Shown in pieces: positions 1 through 7,031 of a stretch of 9,448 nucleotides of DNA. The notes below the pieces were generated by a model. It searched no databases. It saw only the letters and a list, made by a program, of their open reading frames with translations, and was not told the DNA's origin. The stretch comes from an uncultured Litorilinea sp. (GTDB taxonomy: Bacteria; Chloroflexota; Anaerolineae; Caldilineales; Caldilineaceae): assembly GCA_937922105.1 (NCBI GenBank), contig CAKZVN010000185.1, forward strand, positions 1 through 9,448. Direction: 5' to 3'. Positions within the stretch are counted from its first letter, which is position 1. Every line of letters starts with the position of its first letter. The translations under genes and the position numbers were made by a program.

Positions 1-383
1 GGCCAAAGTTTCATGGCCTGCCGCGAACAGCCCTGCCGGCAACGCCCTTCCCCGTCAATCCACCCCACGGCAATCAGGCCGACCAGCGTGGCGGTTTCGG
101 CCAAATAGTCGGGGGTGAAGATTTCCAACTCTTGGCGCGGGCTAAGGCGCGGGCCGAGGCTGCCGAAGTCAGGGTTCATGAGTAGCGTGTTGTAGATCAC
201 GCCGATCAGCCGCGTCCCCGGCAGCCCGTTCTCCTCCAGGCGGATTTCCACAAACGCGCCGAAGCTGTAGTCGGTGGGTTGCGGCACGGCACGCACCTCG
301 CCCGGCCCGTAGACCTGGCAGACGTAATCCACATGCGTATTCGACTTGACGATCTTGCCGATGGCTTGGGTGTCGGGGTACAT
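1..383 (-). CDS. HAS-barrel-like cytoplasmic protein (partial, N-terminal 127 aa)
   Basis: Starts at ATG 383 and runs off the left edge with no stop. The visible 127 residues have no signal peptide or membrane segment. They form an alternating beta-rich pattern: IGKIVKSNTHVDYVCQVYG, then GAFVEIRLE, then RLIGVIYNTLL, followed by an acidic ELEIFTPDYLAE helix and VGLIAVGWID. This layout resembles the small HAS-barrel (HerA/ATP synthase barrel) proteins encoded beside HerA-like ATPases and NurA nucleases in Chloroflexota and cyanobacteria, which are thought to serve DNA end processing. That match is from memory of the family, not a search. The start is 5 bases after the stop of the secreted-protein gene. 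AAGGA sits only 2 bases before the ATG, a poor ribosome-binding distance, so translation may be coupled. The last 15 or so visible residues (GEGRCRQGCSR...) look less family-like than the rest. The gene is very likely real; the family is moderately supported. Confidence 0.6.
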   Translation of the reverse strand, partial: MYPDTQAIGKIVKSNTHVDYVCQVYGPGEVRAVPQPTDYSFGAFVEIRLEENGLPGTRLIGVIYNTLLMNPDFGSLGPRLSPRQELEIFTPDYLAETATLVGLIAVGWIDGEGRCRQGCSRQAMKLW

Positions 384-388
384 GGTCC

Positions 389-1219
389 TTAATTCTGAAC
401 GATCACCGTCACGTCGCACGGCGGCGGGAAGTTGCCCGAAATGTCCACAACCGTCAGCCGCAAGGTGTACGCCCCATTTGCATAGACTGTGCTGTCCAGG
501 CTCCCCAGCACGCCGCCGCTGACGGGGGTGCGCGTCTCGCTGAGGAAAGCAAAGCCGTTTTCGGCGTTGGCGCCCGGCGCGATCTCCAGCTTGAAATACT
601 GGAACTGTTCGTGGATGGCAGTGCCCAGGATGGTGACCGCCGGCCCGGCAATCACTTGATTGACACCTGGCGAGGAGATCACCGAGCGCGGGTCGGGACA
701 GGCCGCGGGCACCACAGGTGGCGGGACCGGCGTGGGCGTGGGCAGCACCACCACCGGAGCCGGTGTGGGCGTGGGCAACACAGGAGTGGCGGTCGGCACG
801 ACCACCACGGGCGTCGGCGTGGGTGTCGCCTCCGGGGTGGTTACCGCTTCAGTAGTCGGTGTGGCTTCCGTCTCGGCGGCGGCATCCGCTTCCTCGCCCG
901 CGTCCTCCGGCTCGACGGGCGCAATAGCCGTACCGGTGATACTGACGCTCGGCGTGGCAGCAACAGTCGCGGTCAAATCGGAGCCGACCCCGATGCGGAT
1001 GTCCAGGGTCAAAAAGACGGGCACTTCCAGCGTGATGGGACCAGTGGGGCTAGGAATGACCACCGTTAGCGTCAAGGGCACGACCTGTTGCACCTCGGCA
1101 ACGATCGGCGCCAGCGTGGGTGTATCGTCCACCGGTGGGGTCTGGGCAAAGCTGCTTGCGCTCCAGAACAACACGCCCAGACCTGCCGCCAAAAGACTCA
1201 GGAAACTTTTCCGTAGCAT
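389..1219 (-). CDS. Secreted protein with TP-rich linker and C-terminal Ig-like domain
   Basis: 276 aa, exported. Residues 1-25 are a classical signal peptide: MLRK, a hydrophobic core, then SFA before QT as the likely signal peptidase I site. There is no lipobox cysteine. Residues about 43-100 are beta-rich (LTVVIPSPTGPITLEVPVFLTLDI). Residues 103-172 are a low-complexity linker: an acidic E/A part, then TPTP and PVVV repeats. Residues 178-275 look like an Ig/FN3-type domain of a kind common in Chloroflexota exoproteins (ISSPGVNQVIAGPAVTILGTA, YFKLEIAPG, ANGAYTLRLTVVD). Cys174 and Cys268 bracket this domain and could form a disulfide. No catalytic residues stand out; a surface or binding role is an inference. 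Start ATG 1219 is well set by GGAGG at 1229-1233, 9 bases upstream. It lies 183 bp after the permease operon and 5 bp before the HAS-barrel-like gene. Confidence 0.85.
   Translation of the reverse strand: MLRKSFLSLLAAGLGVLFWSASSFAQTPPVDDTPTLAPIVAEVQQVVPLTLTVVIPSPTGPITLEVPVFLTLDIRIGVGSDLTATVAATPSVSITGTAIAPVEPEDAGEEADAAAETEATPTTEAVTTPEATPTPTPVVVVPTATPVLPTPTPAPVVVLPTPTPVPPPVVPAACPDPRSVISSPGVNQVIAGPAVTILGTAIHEQFQYFKLEIAPGANAENGFAFLSETRTPVSGGVLGSLDSTVYANGAYTLRLTVVDISGNFPPPCDVTVIVQN
704..871 (-). repeat. Low-complexity TP/PVVV linker-coding repeat
   Basis: This stretch encodes the TPTP/PVVV linker (residues about 117-172) of the secreted protein. On the plus strand it shows imperfect repeats built on GGCGTGGGCGTGGGC and ACCACCACCGG-like units. 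It is a coding repeat, not a CRISPR array or a mobile-element repeat. Such DNA can change length by slippage, so linker length may differ between strains. Confidence 0.7.
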
Positions 1220-1275
1220 GATGGTTGCCCTCCTCCAGGTTGATGTCGCGCCGGCGCAAGCCGAACAGGATCAGG

Positions 1276-1287
1276 CACGCCGGCGTG
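1276..1287. other. Perfect 12-bp palindrome upstream of secreted-protein gene
   Basis: CACGCCGGCGTG is a perfect palindrome 57 bp before the start of the secreted-protein gene, inside the 183-bp gap after the permease operon. It could be an operator or a short RNA hairpin. In GC-rich DNA it could also arise by chance, and it has no second copy that I could see. Confidence 0.3.
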
Positions 1288-1311
1288 TGCTGCTCAAGCT
1301 GCGCTGCCGCG

Positions 1312-1317
1312 ATTTTA
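1312..1317 (-). promoter_or_regulatory. Possible -10 element for secreted-protein gene
   Basis: TAAAAT, read on the minus strand as GGTAAAAT, lies about 93 bp upstream of ATG 1219, in a locally AT-richer spot of an otherwise GC-rich gap. No convincing -35 hexamer is found at 16-18 bp spacing. This is weak; readthrough from the permease operon is the alternative. Confidence 0.25.
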
Positions 1318-1402
1318 CCGACCACTCTAGCGGAAACGGCGCGATCTTGCCGGACGGCTCCCCTCCTGGATGGTCGCGGCTCGGCAACGCCTCCCCCGCA
1401 TC

Positions 1403-2257
1403 TCAGCGCCCGCCCATGCCGGACAAGGTGATGCCGCGCACGAACCAGTTTTGTCCGATGATATAGAGGATCAGCACCGGCAAGAGCGCCACCACCGACC
1501 CCGCCATCAGCAGATGCCACTCGGTGTTGTATTGGCCCTGGAACGCCGCCAGCCCCACCGGGATGGTGCGCATGGAAGGAGTATTGGTGATGACCAACGG
1601 CCAAAGAAAGTCGTTCCACGACCCTTGGAAATTGAAGATGGCAAGCGTAGCCACAATCGGGCCGGAAAGGGGCAAGATGATCTGCGCCCAGATGCGCCAG
1701 CTGCCTGCGCCGTCCATACGCGCGGCTTCATCCAAGTCCATGGGCAAAGTCAAGAAATACTGGCGCATGAGAAAGGTGCTGAAAACGCTGAACGCCGACG
1801 GCAAAATCAGGGCCTGATAGGTGTTATACCACGCCAGATAGCGAATGATCACAAAATTCGGGATCATGGTGACCTGGAACGGGATCATGAGCGTGGTCAA
1901 ATAGAGCAGAAACAGGGCATCGCGCCCGCGGAAGCGCAGCCGGGCAAAGGCAAAAGCCGCCAACGACGCAATCAAAATCTGGAGCACAGTGGTCGAGGTC
2001 GCCACAATCACGCTGTTGAGATAGAAGCGCCCGAAGGGAACCACGCGGAAGGTCTCGAAATAATTTTGCAGGCTCACCAGTTCCAGCCGGTAGGCGCGCG
2101 TGAGAATCACTTCCTTGGGCATGAGCGACACTAAGAGCATGACCAGGAAGGGCAGCAGCATGAGACCGCTCCCCGCGATCAAGACTGTATGTAAAGCCAG
2201 CCGCCCCCAAAGCGGCAAGCCGCGTGCATTTCTACGCAAGGCGGTTGCGTTGCCCAT
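1403..2257 (-). CDS. CUT1-family carbohydrate ABC transporter permease, MalG/UgpE type
   Basis: 284 aa inner-membrane permease, the second of a pair. It should form the heterodimeric channel of a sugar importer with the upstream permease. It has about six membrane segments, beginning at residues 22-46. The cytoplasmic EAA loop that docks the ATPase is clear at residues 177-200 (EAARMDGAGSW...IILPLSGP). Near residue 210 FQGSWNDFLWPLVIT, and at the end QNWFVRGITLSGMGGR, match the MalG/UgpE/LacG pattern. Length is normal. Start ATG 2257 lies 2 bp after the upstream permease's stop, with GGCGGGA just before it, so the two are co-transcribed and probably translationally coupled. The substrate cannot be read from the permeases; it could be oligosaccharide, sugar alcohol or glycerol phosphate. 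No binding protein or ATPase gene is in the window. Confidence 0.93.
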   Translation of the reverse strand: MGNATALRRNARGLPLWGRLALHTVLIAGSGLMLLPFLVMLLVSLMPKEVILTRAYRLELVSLQNYFETFRVVPFGRFYLNSVIVATSTTVLQILIASLAAFAFARLRFRGRDALFLLYLTTLMIPFQVTMIPNFVIIRYLAWYNTYQALILPSAFSVFSTFLMRQYFLTLPMDLDEAARMDGAGSWRIWAQIILPLSGPIVATLAIFNFQGSWNDFLWPLVITNTPSMRTIPVGLAAFQGQYNTEWHLLMAGSVVALLPVLILYIIGQNWFVRGITLSGMGGR

Positions 2258-2259
2258 GC

Positions 2260-3216
2260 TTATCCCGCCTCATAGTGGACCCAGCGCCGCTGCATGCGCG
2301 TCTGGATGTAGGTGAACAGAAAGATGAAGACGAACAAAATCCAGGCAATCGCCGAGGCGCGCCCCATGCGCTGGAACTCGAACGCGTTCTGATAGATGTA
2401 ATAGACCACCGTGGTGGTGGATTGGGCCGGGCCGCCGCGCGTCATGGCATAGGCCTCGGTGAAGAGTTGGAACGCGCCGATCATCTGGATGATGAAGAGA
2501 AAAAAAGTCGTCGGGCTGATCAACGGGAAGGTGACGTTGCGGAACCGCTGCCATGCGCCCGCGCCGTCCACATGCGCGGCGTCGTAAAGTTCTTGGGGTA
2601 CGCCTTGCAGCGCCGCCAGGTAGATGACCATGGTGAAGCCGGTGTTCTTCCATAGCGTCAACATGACCACCGCCGGTTTGGACCAGCGCGTGCTGTTGAG
2701 AAAATCGGGCGGCTCGATGGGCAACCCGGTGAGCGCGGCGAAATCCCAGATCACGCGGCTGACGATGCCGAAGTCGCGGTTAAGCAAGAACTGGAAGACA
2801 ATCGCGCCCGCGACGATGGTGGTCACCACCGGCATAAAGTAGATGACCCGGTAGAGCAGGATGCCGCGAATGGCCTGGTTGAGCGCCACCGCCAGCGCCA
2901 ACCCAAAGACCAGCTGTAGCGGGACGATGGTCACCATGAAGTAGGCCGTATTGCCCATCACGCGCCAAAAGACCGGGTCACGCGTCAAGAGATGGCGGAA
3001 GTTCGCCAAGCCGACCCAGTCCGGCGGTTGCAGCAGATTCCAGCTGACGAAGCTGAGCAAAAACGACATGACCACCGGCGCGGCGACAAAGACCAGGAAC
3101 CCCAGCAAGCTGGGCGCCAGGAAGAGATAGGCTTCCCACTGGTGGTCGGGACGCCAACGGAACGGGTTGCGGCGGAGCGCCGGGGACGATTGGGCGGTGC
3201 GGGCTTGGGTTGTCAT
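2260..3216 (-). CDS. CUT1-family carbohydrate ABC transporter permease, MalF/UgpA type
   Basis: 318 aa inner-membrane permease, the first of the pair. Predicted membrane segments are at about 30-56, 88-112, 120-145, 182-204, 232-252 and 286-306. The start of segment 1 (AYLFLAPSLLGFLVFVAAPVV) is typical of UgpA-like permeases. The EAA loop is at about 209-235 (ELYDAAHVDGAGAWQRFRNVTFPLI), and TRGGPAQSTTTVVYYIYQNAF at 259-279 is a family signature. The frame stays open upstream to 3369, but that extension (51 residues, charged and polar) does not look like family sequence. I therefore take ATG 3216, which gives the usual N-terminus. No Shine-Dalgarno precedes 3216. Instead TATAAT ends 6 bases before it, so the mRNA may be leaderless. 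It presumably needs a shared MsmX/UgpC-type ATPase encoded elsewhere, as is common for CUT1 systems. Confidence 0.92.
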   Translation of the reverse strand: MTTQARTAQSSPALRRNPFRWRPDHQWEAYLFLAPSLLGFLVFVAAPVVMSFLLSFVSWNLLQPPDWVGLANFRHLLTRDPVFWRVMGNTAYFMVTIVPLQLVFGLALAVALNQAIRGILLYRVIYFMPVVTTIVAGAIVFQFLLNRDFGIVSRVIWDFAALTGLPIEPPDFLNSTRWSKPAVVMLTLWKNTGFTMVIYLAALQGVPQELYDAAHVDGAGAWQRFRNVTFPLISPTTFFLFIIQMIGAFQLFTEAYAMTRGGPAQSTTTVVYYIYQNAFEFQRMGRASAIAWILFVFIFLFTYIQTRMQRRWVHYEAG

Positions 3217-3287
3217 GGCAGGATTATACCAGAGATAGACGTGACGGTCACCGTCCGATCGAGCAGGCGATTGCTTGAGTTTTTCAT
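3213..3287 (-). CDS. Possible 24-aa leader peptide ORF
   Basis: An ATG at 3287 opens a 24-codon frame, MKNSSNRLLDRTVTVTSISG and four more residues. Its TGA overlaps the permease ATG as ATGA. A GGAG lies upstream (about 3303-3306) but about 15 bases from the ATG, which is too far for a good ribosome-binding site. The frame overlaps the TATAAT element and the palindrome. It is either a translationally coupled leader peptide or a chance ORF in promoter DNA; I favour chance. Confidence 0.2.
   Translation of the reverse strand: MKNSSNRLLDRTVTVTSISGIILP
3223..3231 (-). promoter_or_regulatory. Extended -10 promoter of the permease operon
   Basis: The minus strand reads TGGTATAAT here, a consensus extended -10 (TGn plus TATAAT). 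TATAAT ends at 3223 and the permease ATG begins at 3216. The usual start point about 7 bases downstream therefore falls on or next to the A of the ATG, which implies a leaderless transcript. The -35 position at 17-bp spacing (3246-3251) reads GTGACC, a poor match, as expected for an extended -10 promoter or one needing an activator. Confidence 0.6.
3241..3255. promoter_or_regulatory. Candidate operator: overlapping palindromes at the -35 region
   Basis: GACGGTCACCGTC (3243-3255) is a perfect 6+1+6 palindrome. It overlaps a second perfect one, GTGACGGTCAC (3241-3251). Together they cover the -35 position of the permease promoter, a classical place for repressor or activator binding. The odd-length centre does not look like a LacI-type site with a central CG. 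No regulator gene is in the window, so the binding protein is unknown. Confidence 0.45.
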
Positions 3288-3381
3288 ACTTTGTCGGCCT
3301 ATCTCCTTGCGCACGTCCGTCATGCTGCGGAGTTTGCGACGAAGCATCCCCTGAGATCAGGCTCGACATCCAGGCGCACGC

Positions 3382-5178
3382 TTACGGCGTGGGCGTGGCG
3401 CGCGCCGACGCCGGGATGTCCGCCTCCGACCCGACCAAATAGACTGCGCGCCACGGTTGGTAGACGCTGGTCAAGGTATCGGTGCGCGTCTGTCCGTTCT
3501 CAACAATGGTGCGCGTGATCTTGACCGTCATGCCTGGCTTTTCCCAATCCACTTGGCGGCGCTGTCCGGGAGCCAGCGACGGGTCCACCGTATAGAGCGG
3601 TGGCGGCGCGGGCTTCAGGTCCGATTGGACCGGCGCGCCGATGGTCACTTGGCGATTGGGCTTGGTGCCGTACAGGTTAAAGGTCAATACGCCGTTGGTG
3701 CGATTGATCACCGGCTCGATCAAGAGATACGCCCCCGTGTCGTTGCGGAAGCGGAAGTCCACGGTTGGGGTAAAAATCGCGGCATCCAGCCCCGGCTCGC
3801 CATACCAATCCACGATATAGCCGTGGTTGTAGCGTTCCACAATAGGCAAGCCGGCATTGTAGGCAGCGCGAAAGATGGTGGTGCTCACCTGGCAGACGCC
3901 GCCGCCCATCCCCACCGCGGTGCGGTCGCCCCAGATGATGAGCGAGTCCTCAAAGCCGTTGGCGGCAGAGACATCCTCGACCCACTGGTTGAAGCTGAAG
4001 ATGGCGTTGGGCGGGAGCACGACCCCTTCGAACTTGGCGGCTGCGACCTCAATGTTGGTTACGCGCTCGCGGCTACTCCCCTGGAAATAGCTGACACCGG
4101 ACGCCACCAACTCGCGGATGCCCATCTCCGCGATGCGATTGCTGTCCACCGCGGGCAGCACCGGGACCACCACCAGATCGGCGCTGGGGCGCCCTGCCGC
4201 CAATGCGCCGCGCACCGTCGCCACAGTGGCGTCCACATCCAACTTACGCCCGGCACGGCTGCTCTGGATCACCACCGGGCTTTGTGTGGCGCGGTCGAAG
4301 CGCAGCCGCGCCTCGCGCGCGGGGACATCAATCTGCTTGGCCCACCCCTGGAGAATGGCGCGCAGTTGCGCCTCCTCCACCAAGTTAGCGCTGTCACCTG
4401 CGGTCAGCGCCAAGAGGGTTGCCGGGTCCAGCGCGAACTCCAACCCGAAGCGGTCGTCGCGCAGCAAAAGCGGCCCGCGCGCGCTGCGCTCGGCGCGCAG
4501 GGGCACGCGTGTATCCACCACCTCCAGCGGCGGGGCCTGTTCGATGACCTGGAGCGGAACAACAATGGGACGGCCCGTGGCGATCTCCTGGAGCGCCTGG
4601 TTGAGCGCGGCGGTGGTCGCCGCCACATCCACATCCAACCCAGCCTGCGCCGGAATGGTGGCTTCACCCAAGAGCGCCGCCGGTCGCGCCGGGCGGCGCA
4701 CCTCCGCGGCGATTTGATCCAGGGTATAGCGCAATTGCGCGGTGTCAATGCGGACCGCCGGCGCAATGTCCACACCGCCCAGCAACGCCAAGAGTTGGGC
4801 GTTCAGGCGCGTTGCGGCATCCCCTTGCCGGCCCACCAAGTACGCGCGGTTGACCGCGTCCAGCAAGTCGGCGGCGGCGCGTGTGTCGTCCGCAGTGATG
4901 GGCCATTGGCGCCCAGCATATTCCACGCTGACCGAGGGGAGGGGCACACGTGCCAGCGCCTCTTGGACGCGGCTCAAGGCTGCGCTGCGCGAGAGACCGC
5001 CCACCGGCACGCCTGCCACCGTGACACCGGTGAAAATGCGCGCGCTGTGCCAGACTTGCCAGCCCGCCGGCACAGCCACCAACACCGCCAACAACACCGC
5101 GGTCAAGAGCACGGCAAAGTCCAGAGGGGTGCGCTCCAACTGCACCCGGCGCCGGCGCATGGGGATTGTCGCCTGCAT
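3382..5178 (-). CDS. VanW-family protein with PG_binding_4-like and G5-like regions
   Basis: 598 aa membrane-anchored envelope protein. A short basic N-terminus (MRRRRVQLER) precedes one membrane helix at about 19-39, with the rest outside. Residues about 45-340 look like two degenerate PG_binding_4 repeats, as in YoaR-like VanW proteins. The VanW domain spans about 373-505, with FSFNQWV, the glycine-rich GMGGGVCQVSTTIFRAAYNAGL and ERYNHGYIVDWY. Residues about 520-583 resemble a G5 domain (PSLAPGQRRQ, TVKITRTIVENGQT, YLVGS). The biochemical role of VanW is not settled; cell-wall attachment is an inference. The frame is open to 5319, but ATG 5178 is chosen because AAAGGAGA (5186-5193) sits 8 bases upstream and the helix then lies at the expected place. 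It follows the DUF2142 gene after 59 bp that contain a perfect hairpin. The C-terminus ends in ATPTP. Confidence 0.9.
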   Translation of the reverse strand: MQATIPMRRRRVQLERTPLDFAVLLTAVLLAVLVAVPAGWQVWHSARIFTGVTVAGVPVGGLSRSAALSRVQEALARVPLPSVSVEYAGRQWPITADDTRAAADLLDAVNRAYLVGRQGDAATRLNAQLLALLGGVDIAPAVRIDTAQLRYTLDQIAAEVRRPARPAALLGEATIPAQAGLDVDVAATTAALNQALQEIATGRPIVVPLQVIEQAPPLEVVDTRVPLRAERSARGPLLLRDDRFGLEFALDPATLLALTAGDSANLVEEAQLRAILQGWAKQIDVPAREARLRFDRATQSPVVIQSSRAGRKLDVDATVATVRGALAAGRPSADLVVVPVLPAVDSNRIAEMGIRELVASGVSYFQGSSRERVTNIEVAAAKFEGVVLPPNAIFSFNQWVEDVSAANGFEDSLIIWGDRTAVGMGGGVCQVSTTIFRAAYNAGLPIVERYNHGYIVDWYGEPGLDAAIFTPTVDFRFRNDTGAYLLIEPVINRTNGVLTFNLYGTKPNRQVTIGAPVQSDLKPAPPPLYTVDPSLAPGQRRQVDWEKPGMTVKITRTIVENGQTRTDTLTSVYQPWRAVYLVGSEADIPASARATPTP

Positions 5179-5185
5179 GGGCGGA

Positions 5186-5193
5186 TCTCCTTT
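5186..5193 (-). promoter_or_regulatory. Strong Shine-Dalgarno deciding the VanW start
   Basis: AAAGGAGA on the minus strand, with 8 bases between GGAG and ATG 5178. It is the best ribosome-binding site in the window and argues against the longer frame that begins at 5319 inside the upstream gene. Confidence 0.8.
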
Positions 5194-5203
5194 CCGAACA
5201 AAC

Positions 5204-5222
5204 CCGGCGCAGCGTGCGCCGG
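5204..5222 (-). terminator. Perfect intergenic hairpin between DUF2142 and VanW genes
   Basis: The minus strand reads CCGGCGCA-CGC-TGCGCCGG, a perfect 8-bp GC-rich stem with a 3-base loop, then GTTTGTT. It lies 15 bases after the DUF2142 stop and 10 bases before the VanW ribosome-binding site. The weak T-tract makes it a possible leaky terminator or an RNA processing or stability element; without a long U-run it cannot be called a strong intrinsic terminator. Confidence 0.5.
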
Positions 5223-5237
5223 CAACCCGACACGCGG

Positions 5238-6959
5238 TTAACGCGCCAACTGGGGAATGATAAAGAGCGACGGGATCATGAGATCCAAGACCAAGAGCAG
5301 GATAAAGGGTGACGCCCAAACCAATGCGCGCCCGGCTGCCAACAGCCGCGCCGGCAACGGTCTCGCCAGAAAGCGCTTGAGCCTAGCCGGTAGCCAACGC
5401 AAGGTGCCGCTGTGGTCGCCCAGGAGCAGCGGTTGGCCCAGCAGGAGCAGCGCAATGATCGTCACCGAGAGCAGTGTCCACTTGTCCAGGTCGCCCGTCA
5501 CCGCGCCGGCGAGCGCAATGGCAGACGCCAACACCGCCGCCAGCAAGCCGGTGATCGCGCCTTGCAACGGCTGCATCACCTCGCGCCAGCCCAACGCAAT
5601 GATGGTGCTGATGGGCAATAGGCCCCAAAAGAAATAGCGCCCTTGATGTTGCATGAACTTGACGTTGTAGCCGATATAGCCGGTGAAGACCGCGACCAAG
5701 ATACCGCCGAAGAGCAGCAACACCGTCAGTTGAAAGACATCCATGTCGGTATCGGTGCCGCCGGAGATAAAGCGGACGGTAGCCCAGAGCAGGCCCAGGA
5801 AGATCACCCCGGTGAAGAGGAGTAACGCGGTATAGATGCGCTCGTCCATCAAGGTACTCATCCAGCCGAAGACACCCCAGAAGCTGCGGAAGGTCAGCCC
5901 AAAGAGGCGCTCGGCAAAGGCCATCCAGCCGTGGGTGGCAATCCAGTCCGCGGTCCGCACCTGCCCCACCACCACTTGATCGTGCCAGTTGAGCGCCAAG
6001 AGATCGGTGGGACCATAGAGCAGCGCATTGCGCACCCACATGGGTAGGCCGATGAGCAGCGCCGGGACCGATACCCACCCCAGCGCGGACAACCCGGTGA
6101 GCAAGCCGGCGCGGCTGGGGGTAATCCGCACGCTGTCGTGGAGGTCTGCGCCCGCGCGCGGACGCAACCAATCCAAAAGCAAGACCACCAACAGCACAAT
6201 GGGCAAGAGCAGGTAAGCATAAATCTTGGTGACCAACCCCAGCCCCAACAACACGCCCAACACCGCCAGCCGACGGCGCCGTGCACCGCTCGACTCGGAT
6301 TCGCCATAGAAGACGCGGCGCATCCGACGCAGGAGCAACAGCATCACCGCCATCAGGATCAACTCGGCGGCGCCGTCGTTGTTGACCGCAGCGTTCATCG
6401 CCACATGCATGGGCAGCAGCGCGCTAAAGGCGGCTGCGCCCAGCGGGATCAGCGTCTTGCCGGGAAAGACAAGGCTGAGACAGGCATAGAGCAGGACGAT
6501 GGTGACGCCGCCCAAGACGACGTTAAAGAGACGCAGCAGGCGCAGTTCGCCGTTACCGAGCCAATAGACCGGCGTCGCCAGCAGATAGTAGAGCGGCGGC
6601 TGATACGATTCATAGCGCAGTGTGGCGGTAGTCAACTTCCGGGGGAAGCGATTCTCCAACAACACGCTCAAGTGCTCTTGGTCGTAGTCGCCCATCCGGA
6701 GCACCGGCAAGGTGACGGTGGTGGCAATGTGCGCGATGTAGTTGTAGTGGGCCGGTTCGTCGGGCGCCTGCCAGGGAGGTGTGCGCCACGCAAAGTGCAC
6801 GCCCACCACCAGATACGCAGCCAACAGCGCGACCAACCAGCGCCGGGGATAGCGGATATAGAGCCGGTCAAAGGCCAAATGCGAGGCCGTGGACGTTGTT
6901 TCGGCAAGGGAACCGGCATAGGGCGGCTGCGGCGCGGGCAACGGCAATGGTGTCTGCAT
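5238..6959 (-). CDS. DUF2142-family polytopic membrane protein, GT-C glycosyltransferase-like
   Basis: 573 aa with about ten or more membrane segments, the first at 40-58. Features recalling DUF2142 and GT-C glycosyltransferases are: PPWQAPDEPAHYNYI at 61-75 in the first external loop, whose acidic DE is the likely catalytic or metal-binding pair by analogy; YESYQPPLYYLL at 116-127; RLFNVVLGG at 143-151; MNAAVNNDG at 188-196; and HQGRYFFWGLLP at 438-449. Such proteins are thought to move sugars from lipid-linked donors to envelope polymers or proteins; donor and acceptor here are unknown. Start ATG 6959 has no evident Shine-Dalgarno, and a GC-rich hairpin lies just upstream. It is 72 bp after metG and 59 bp before the VanW gene, on the same strand, so co-transcription is plausible. 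Its pairing with VanW suggests an envelope role. Confidence 0.85.
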   Translation of the reverse strand: MQTPLPLPAPQPPYAGSLAETTSTASHLAFDRLYIRYPRRWLVALLAAYLVVGVHFAWRTPPWQAPDEPAHYNYIAHIATTVTLPVLRMGDYDQEHLSVLLENRFPRKLTTATLRYESYQPPLYYLLATPVYWLGNGELRLLRLFNVVLGGVTIVLLYACLSLVFPGKTLIPLGAAAFSALLPMHVAMNAAVNNDGAAELILMAVMLLLLRRMRRVFYGESESSGARRRRLAVLGVLLGLGLVTKIYAYLLLPIVLLVVLLLDWLRPRAGADLHDSVRITPSRAGLLTGLSALGWVSVPALLIGLPMWVRNALLYGPTDLLALNWHDQVVVGQVRTADWIATHGWMAFAERLFGLTFRSFWGVFGWMSTLMDERIYTALLLFTGVIFLGLLWATVRFISGGTDTDMDVFQLTVLLLFGGILVAVFTGYIGYNVKFMQHQGRYFFWGLLPISTIIALGWREVMQPLQGAITGLLAAVLASAIALAGAVTGDLDKWTLLSVTIIALLLLGQPLLLGDHSGTLRWLPARLKRFLARPLPARLLAAGRALVWASPFILLLVLDLMIPSLFIIPQLAR

Positions 6960-6969
6960 AGCGATCAGC

Positions 6970-6987
6970 GCCGCGCCGGCGCGCGGC
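6970..6987 (-). other. GC-rich hairpin between metG and DUF2142 gene
   Basis: GCCGCGC and GCGCGGC form a 7-bp stem around a 4-base loop. It lies 45 bases after the metG stop and 10 bases before ATG 6959, where it could hide the start codon region or slow RNase. No T-tract follows on the minus strand, so it is not a standard terminator. The GC-rich background makes chance pairing possible. Confidence 0.35.
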
Positions 6988-7031
6988 CCCCAGGAAAACG
7001 CGCTCCGCAGATCGCACGCCGATCGCGCGCC

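Noticed and set aside
704..871. Repeated GGCGTGGGC / ACCACC units as a possible CRISPR or tandem array
   Set aside because: Units are short and imperfect, have no spacers, and are fully explained by the TPTP/PVVV linker codons.
1370..2134. 254-codon plus-strand frame opposite the MalG-type permease
   Set aside because: Charged, low-complexity translation without motifs; a shadow of the permease, whose EAA loop is clear.
3217..3369. N-terminal extension of the MalF-type permease by 51 codons
   Set aside because: The extension is polar and not family-like, and it contains the palindrome and TATAAT; ATG 3216 gives the expected N-terminus.
3457..5241. 594-codon plus-strand frame antisense to the VanW gene
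   Set aside because: Composition is dominated by H, R, G, Q and A with no recognisable motif; the VanW motifs on the other strand explain the DNA.
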